Below, one piece after another: positions 58,366-64,000 of a stretch of DNA of 64,000 nucleotides. This DNA comes from Tanytarsus gracilentus. Taxonomy: Eukaryota > Arthropoda > Insecta > Diptera > Chironomidae. The notes beneath the pieces were generated by a model that was not told the origin of the DNA, ran no database searches, and saw only the letters and a list, made by a program, of their open reading frames with translations. Within the stretch, counting starts at the first letter, position 1. Every line of letters starts with the position of its first letter. A program made the translations under genes and the position numbers. The stretch lies in contig JAXRKN010000021.1 of assembly GCA_038502055.1 (NCBI GenBank), positions 1 to 64,000 of the forward strand, given 5' to 3'.

Positions 58366-60409
58366 ATGTTGCGATCACTCAACAAAATTAGTCGAGGTAT
58401 GAAAAACATATAAAATTGACCTTTGATCAACTGAAAATTTTCACTTTTAGCTTGTTATTTACATCATAAGCGTTCGATATCTATCAGTGGTCAAAATAAT
58501 GCTAAAATCACAACCCATTATACAATTCACCCAAGAGAGAAGGATGACAGATGGAAGGAGGTCAATATGGAACGGTATGTCGATGAGGCTGACGTGGTCA
58601 TAGTTGGTGGTGGTCCCGCTGGACTATCCGCCGCCATTCGTGCCAAACAACTCGCAAACGAGCAAGGAAAGGAACTTCGAGTTTGTGTAGTTGAAAAAGC
58701 TAGTGAGGTTGGTGCTCACATTCTCTCTGGTGCATGTTTTGATCCAGTCGCACTCAACGAACTAATTCCAGATGCTAAAGAGCAAGGCGCTCCGCTCAAC
58801 ACACCCGTCACACACGATAAATTTGCCTTTCTCACTGCCAGTGGAAGAATTCCAATTCCAATTTTCCCCGGATGGCCAATGGACAATCGTGGCAATTACA
58901 TTGTTAGATTAGGTCACGTAGTTAAATGGTTGGGTGAGCAAGCGGAGGCTTTAGGCGTTGAAATTTATCCAGGATATGGTGCATCGGAGGTTCTTTTTAA
59001 TGAGGATGGAAGTGTAAAAGGAATTGCAACACAGGACAATGGAATCAAGAAAGATGGTTCACCTAAAGAAAACTTTACTCGGGGCATGGAATTTCATACA
59101 CGATGCACAATTTTCGCAGAAGGCTGCCGAGGTCACTTGTCAAAGCAAATTATGCAAAAATTCGGATTAAACAGTCAAAATGAACCGCAAAGTTATGGAA
59201 TTGGATTGAAGGAAGTTTGGGAAATTAAACCTGAACTTCATAAGCCGGGTCTCGTGGAGCACACTATCGGTTGGCCATTAGATAAAGGAACTTATGGTGG
59301 TTCATTTTTGTATCATCTCAATGAATCAACGCCGTTAATTGCTGTTGGAGTTGTTGTTGGATTGGATTACGAAAATCCTTACTTGAGTCCATTCCAGGTA
59401 AGATTTTTAATTTTTTATATTTTTAGGGTAAATTGACCTAACTTTGTGACTCCTCTAATGAAAAATAATTTTTAGGAATTTCAACGATGGAAAACTCACC
59501 CTAAAGTCAGAGATATTTTCAAAGATGGAACTAGAATTGCTTATGGAGCTCGAGCACTCAATGAAGGTGGCTTTCAATCAATTCCTAAATTAACTTTTCC
59601 AGGCGGTTGTGTCGTTGGATGTTCAGCTGGTTTCTTAAATGTTCCTAAAATTAAAGGCAGTCACTATGCGATGAAATCTGGAATGTTGGCAGCTGAAAGT
59701 GTCGTTGACAAACTTTGGAATTCTGATGGTGTCATTGAGCCGAGTGATTATTCTGAAAGGGTTAAGGAAAGTTACATTTACAAAGACCTTCATGCAGTCA
59801 GAAATATTCGACCAAGTTTTCACTCATCACTTGGAATTTATGGTGGAATTATGTACAGTGGATTTTCACTATTTGTTGGTGGCCGCGAGCCTTGGACTTT
59901 GTCACATGGCGGAGCTGACAACACAAAACTCAAACCAGCAGCTCAATGTAAACCAATCGAATATCCGAAGCCTGATGGAAAAATATCTTTTGATCTTCTC
60001 TCATCGGTCGCATTAACTGGAACAAATCATGAGGCTGACCAACCTGCACATTTAACATTGAAGAATGACGATGTTCCGGTTAAAAATAATTATGAAATTT
60101 TTGCTGGACCCGAGTCGAGATATTGTCCGGCTGGTGTTTATGAATTTGTACCTGATGAAGAAGATAAATCTGGCAAAGCGATGAGACTTCAAATAAATGC
60201 TCAGAATTGCATTCACTGTAAAACTTGTGATATTAAGGATGTCACGCAGGTAAGAAATTATTTAAGTTTTTTAATGCATTTAAAATTATTTTTAATATTC
60301 ATAAAACTTTTAAATTTACTTAAAAAAATTACTCTAAAATTTAATTTGTTTTCAGAACATTAATTGGGTGACACCGGAAGGTCCAGGGCCAGTTTACGAT
60401 GGAATGTAA
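58366..60409 (+). CDS. Etf-QO: Electron transfer flavoprotein-ubiquinone oxidoreductase
   Basis: Inner mitochondrial membrane enzyme passing electrons from ETF (fatty-acid and amino-acid oxidation) to ubiquinone. Exons 58366-58396, 58451-59397, 59476-60249, 60356-60409; 601 residues (human about 617). N-terminal presequence MLRSLNKISRACYLHHKRSI; then ITTHYTIHPREKDDRWKEVN. FAD-binding dinucleotide fold VVIVGGGPAGLSAAIRAKQL, GAHILSGACFDP, GYGIGLKEVW-like and GGSFLYHLNE segments, GGFQSIPKLTFPGG, and the C-terminal 4Fe-4S domain with YCPAGVYEF and CIHCKTCDIKD. It ends PVYDGM as in animals. All catalytic hallmarks present. Confidence 0.97.
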
Positions 60410-60702
60410 ATTGAAATCATTTTCGAGTGGACTTTGCAATTTTTAGTTTTTACGAATAAAGACAATCAGAAAATTTTATGCATTTATTAGTTGAAGTTTA
60501 TAAAAATTTAAATAAAGCTTTAAAAAATCCAACTCTTTTTTTTTTGATTATTTTTAGCTCGATACAAAATATCAGGAAGGAATAATCATTAAGTAATTAG
60601 TACAAGTTTTCTTAATTTTTTCCACTTTTTGTTATCTGATAAGAGGTTTTATCAATAAAATTTTTTATCGAGAATAAAAACAGTCTTAATTCAAATGCCA
60701 GC

Positions 60703-61476
60703 ATGTCAAGTCACACAAAAATTCTTTTTTATTTTCTAATTCTCGCATTCTTAAAATTTTCATCATCCTACCTTATTGAGCTTCCACCTGATGACAACTT
60801 TGTGAGTCGATTTTCAGTAAAAATCTTTAACTCAAATATTTTTATGTGTTCCGGTGTTCTTCTTTCAACTCGATCAACTCTCACACTCGCATCATGCATT
60901 CACAAACATAAAGCAAATCACATTCAACTATATTTCGGATCAACTCAATTAACATCAACAATTTCAACATTTGCTGAATCTTACAGACTTCATCCACACT
61001 TCAGAATTGAAAATTTACTCGAAAATAATTTAGCGGTTTTAAGGATTTCTGAGAATGACGCGAAATTAATTGATAATCGACTTTTTACACCTTTAAAATG
61101 TGGAAAACTTTTAAATGAAAATTTCTGCTCAATTTTTGGCTTCAACTTGCCATCTAAAAATGGTGTCATGACTCCAGCAATGGTTCGAGATTTTTCACAA
61201 TGTAATCAACTTTTTAGTGGAAATTTTTCATGTACTTTTGTTGAAAGAAACTTGATAAAAAATTGTGGTGGATTTTCCGGCTCACCGGTGATTTGTGATG
61301 GAGAAACTTTAAGTGGAATTATTGTTGGCGATAGTTTTTGTGAAGAAAATCCAGTCGCATATGTAATTGATATCGATAGACATCATGAGTGGATTTCAAG
61401 ACAATCAATGGGCTTGCGAATTAAAATGTCATCAATTCTTTTTATTTTATTGACAACTTTAAGCATTTCGAAATAA
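60703..61476 (+). CDS. Non-catalytic serine-protease homologue
   Basis: Single exon, 257 residues. Signal peptide (KILFYFLILAFLKFSSSYL), a trypsin-like fold (FSVKIFNSNIFMCSGVLLST, RTLTLASC-like strand, GGFSGSPVICDGETLSGIIV) and a hydrophobic C-terminus (SSILFILLTTLSIS) that may be a GPI signal. The catalytic triad is broken: the His of TAAHC reads LASC, the Asp of DIAL reads NNLAVL, and only the Ser (GFSGSP for GDSGGP) remains, so it should be a serine-protease homologue without protease activity. Cysteines of the fold are mostly kept. Role unknown; such proteins often act as cofactors or binding proteins in insects. Confidence 0.83.
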   Translation: MSSHTKILFYFLILAFLKFSSSYLIELPPDDNFVSRFSVKIFNSNIFMCSGVLLSTRSTLTLASCIHKHKANHIQLYFGSTQLTSTISTFAESYRLHPHFRIENLLENNLAVLRISENDAKLIDNRLFTPLKCGKLLNENFCSIFGFNLPSKNGVMTPAMVRDFSQCNQLFSGNFSCTFVERNLIKNCGGFSGSPVICDGETLSGIIVGDSFCEENPVAYVIDIDRHHEWISRQSMGLRIKMSSILFILLTTLSISK

Positions 61477-62465
61477 AATATTTTTATAATCTTATCGATT
61501 TTAATTTTCTTGATTAGATAAAAAATTTCTTTTTCAGTTTTTAAATTGTCTACTTCAGTTCACAATTGAAATTTTTGCTGTGAATAAATTTTTATTTAGA
61601 TAACCTCAACAATTCACTTTTAATTATAATTTTTTTTCCACTCCATCACAAGCATCCACTGAGTTTCGCACATCAGATCGTATTGCAGTTCAATATGCCG
61701 TTCAAGTTTAAATTCATTAATTGATCATTATTAATTAGATTCATCATTAATTGATGTTGAAACTTTAATTAATTTAAATCACATTTAACCAATTAATTCA
61801 ATCTACTACGAACTTTATTTTTTGAAGACATTTGATTGTGATTTCGGTCAACCATCTTTAATTGATCTCCCATTGTAATTAAATTCAAATGCATTTTTCA
61901 ATTAAAGCTTTTACCATTAATAATTCATAGTAATTCAAAAAACGTTTAAATTCATATCAAAAATATCCTGGAATTGCTTTAATGGCTCAATTAGGTTTTT
62001 TACTTTTTTTTCCATAAAAAACCCAGTGAGAAATTATTTTTTGTTAATTAAAAAATCAGAAATTATTTTTTGTTAATTAAAAAATCAGAAATTATTTTTT
62101 GTTAATTAAAAAATCAAAAATTATTTTTTGTTAATTAAAAAATAAAAAATCAAAAATTATTTTTTGTTAATTAAAAAACAGAAATTATTTTTTGTTAATT
62201 AAAAAATCAAAAATTATTTTTTGTTAATTAAAAAATCAGAAATTATTTTTTGTTAATTAAAAAATCAAAAATTATTTGTTAATTTTGTTAAAAATTAAAA
62301 ACTTGATGTCAAAAATTTTATTAGGGATTTTTTTTTTGTTTTCTTCTTGGGTGACAAAAACTTTTCAATTATTTTTAACTGTTTGTTGATCACAAAACTT
62401 TTAATTAATGTCTTTGAATTTTTTCATCATTTCTCTTTTAAATTTCATCAAGTTGCGACGTAAAA
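61477..62465. other. Intergenic before the second odorant receptor
   Basis: AT-rich, with the tandem array at 62030-62290. No gene seen. Confidence 0.45.
62030..62290. repeat. 29-bp AT-rich tandem repeat
   Basis: About nine copies of a unit GAAATTATTTTTTGTTAATT plus AAAAAATCA, with two length variants (TAAAAAATAAAAAATC and a shortened last copy). It lies about 180 bp upstream of the odorant receptor start. Confidence 0.9.
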
Positions 62466-63720
62466 ATGGAAAATTTTCTCGGTGTTCCTTCAACTTTATC
62501 AAACATCTTCAGTTTTGATTTAGTTTTAGATCCAAAAATTACTCAAATAAAAGTTTTAAAAAGTTTTTTATTCTTCATATTTTACAATCTAAATTTAGTC
62601 GTGATGGGAATTATTTTGTGTGTGATAAAACATGAAGAGAAAACTGCTTTAATGGACTCGGTACTCGGAGCCTTCATTTTATTGACGTTAACGACAGTTT
62701 TGGCCTTAAAATATGCATCAATTCTTTATCATCGAGAAAATATTCAAGAAATTATTAAAAGAATTAAAAGTTCAAACGATTTTTTGCCCGAACTCAAGGA
62801 AAAGTTTAGAAATTTTGAGAGATTTCAAAAAGCTTTAAAAATTTATCTCGCATTAAATTCTTCAGTCGCAATTTGCGTTTGCACCTACCGAGCATTCACT
62901 GGTTCAACTGCAATTTCAGTTTTTGCAATTTTACCATTCAAAATTCAAAGTCGAATTTGTTCAATTTTGATAACCTTTTGGTCGTGCGTGACTCAAATAA
63001 GCGCTCAAATAATTTTCTCATTTTGTGGAATTTTAACTTTCAAAATGATTTTTTTTGTATCGATGGAATTTAAAGAGCTCGCGATAAAAATTCGTGATTT
63101 GAAAAAATTAAAAAAAGAAGAAAGTGAAATTTATCCAAATTTGCTGTCAAAGTTTCCAATGAAGAAGACTTTACGACGATCTCAACCACCAAATGATGCA
63201 GATCTCATCGAAACTTTTAAAACTTATTCAAATTTAATTGAATCATCAAAATTACTTCAGAAAGTTTTGCACGTTCCATTGTCTTACAACATGATTGTCA
63301 GTGCTCTTGTCATCTGTTCACTCACCTTTCGAATGTCAATTGGAAATTATCCGCCGCAACTTCTTCTTCATGCATTAGTATTTAATGTTTTAAGGATCGG
63401 AGTTGAAATTTATTTCTGTCAAATGTTAAAAGATTCGAGCGAAGAAGTTTCAGTTGCGATTTACGATTGCGGTTGGGAAAATTTTGAGGATGAAAGGTGC
63501 AAAAAAATTGTAAAATTTTCACTCATGAGAGCGCAAAAGTTTGAAACATTTAAGATTTTGAACTGGATGGAAATTAATTTGGAACTTTTTGGAAAGGTGA
63601 AATTTATTAAAATTATTATAAATTTTTTGATAATTTTGTTGAATTTTTTCTTTCATTTTTCAGATCATCAACACAGCTTATTCGTTGTACACTTTGTGTA
63701 AAGATTTATATGAAATGTAA
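62466..63720 (+). CDS. Odorant receptor (7TM insect Or family)
   Basis: Exons 62466-63596 and 63664-63720, 67-bp intron, phase 0; 395 residues. Start MENFLGVPSTLSNIFSF. Hydrophobic segments (VLKSFLFFIFYNLNLVVMGI, SVLGAFILLTLTTVLALKYA, AQIIFSFCGILTFKMIFFVS, MIVSALVICSLTF) and the Or C-terminal signature: EIYFCQMLKDSSEEVSVAIY, KKIVKFSLMRAQKFETFKIL and a final exon NTAYSLYTLCKDLYEM. The last 19 codons lie in their own exon, the usual Or gene structure. Not closely related to the receptor at 22843 by eye. Confidence 0.9.
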
Positions 63721-63904
63721 AATTTATTAAAAATTAAAAATAAAATCTTACTAAGACATTTGAAACATTTTTTAGACTCCTTAAAATTTTTTAAAATACG
63801 TCAATACCTTTAATCAAAAAAACTTTTAAACACGCAACAAATTTTCGATTCAACACCTAAAAATTTTCTGGGGTGACAAAAATTGTTTTTTATTCATAAA
63901 GTTT

Positions 63905-63961
63905 TTACATTTCATATAAGTCTTTACATAAAGTGTACAACGAATAAGCTGTGTTGAGGAC
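63905..63961 (-). CDS. Last exon of a third odorant receptor (partial)
   Basis: A 57-nt exon preceded on the minus strand by TTTTCTTCAG and ending with TAA. It encodes VLNTAYSLYTLCKDLYEM, differing from the last exon of the receptor at 62466 by 4 of 57 bases. The gene continues beyond the right window edge. Tail to tail with the neighbour, 184 bp between stop codons. Confidence 0.85.
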   Translation of the reverse strand, partial: VLNTAYSLYTLCKDLYEM

Positions 63962-64000
63962 CTGAAGAAAATAAAAAACAATTTTTAATTTAAATTTTGT

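Overview
The window looks like nuclear DNA from a lower dipteran, most likely a non-biting midge (Chironomidae). This is inferred from strong AT richness, many introns of only 50-90 bp with GTGAG-type donors, a replication-dependent histone cluster whose 3' ends carry the metazoan stem-loop, and orthologues of insect genes (white, aveugle, Itpr, Plus-C odorant-binding protein, odorant receptors). Species cannot be named from sequence alone. All spliced models were built by hand from reading frame, splice consensus and family knowledge; there is no transcript evidence.

Layout. 0-6.3 kb: histone cluster H4(-) H3(+) H1(-) H2B(-) H2A(+) H3(-) H4(+); the two H4/H3 divergent pairs form a near-identical inverted repeat around H1-H2B/H2A. 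7.2-9.5 kb: three housekeeping or signalling genes, the signal peptidase subunit SPCS3, the STRIPAK component FGOP2/SIKE and the SAM adaptor aveugle. 9.9-19.1 kb: an island of secreted proteins (leucine-rich repeat proteins, a Plus-C OBP, a DM9/DUF3421 protein, Thr/Glu-rich mucin-like proteins) with a dispersed repeat that separates a broken LRR paralogue from the DM9 gene. 19.2-25.7 kb: a complete clan 3 type P450, a complete odorant receptor with a hAT-type MITE just past its stop, an inverted relic of its last exon, and a mucin-like gene. 25.9-26.6 kb: a tandem array of an 18-bp palindromic unit matching the kappa-B consensus. 27.0-27.9 kb: a single-pass membrane protein.

28.4-45.5 kb: the complete inositol 1,4,5-trisphosphate receptor gene (18 coding exons, about 2708 residues) on the minus strand. 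Its introns hold three intact plus-strand genes (an aquaporin-like channel, a single-pass membrane protein, an LRR membrane protein) and a 5'-truncated non-LTR retrotransposon. 45.5-52.8 kb: mostly non-coding AT-rich DNA with a 1.7-kb hAT-like element that has another small element nested inside it. 52.9-56.5 kb: the eye-pigment transporter gene white, complete. 56.9-61.5 kb: a small Val/Pro/His-rich secreted protein of six tiny exons, ETF-ubiquinone oxidoreductase, and a catalytically dead serine-protease homologue. 62.5-64.0 kb: a second odorant receptor facing, tail to tail, the last exon of a third that runs off the window.

Most genes are independent units. The functional groupings are the histone set (chromatin assembly in S phase) and the secreted and chemosensory genes, which show local duplication, decay and transposon insertion. 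No wholly new gene system was found; the least ordinary signals are the kappa-B palindrome array, the MITE with an empty paralogous site, the nested genes of Itpr and the aquaporin with an altered second NPA box.
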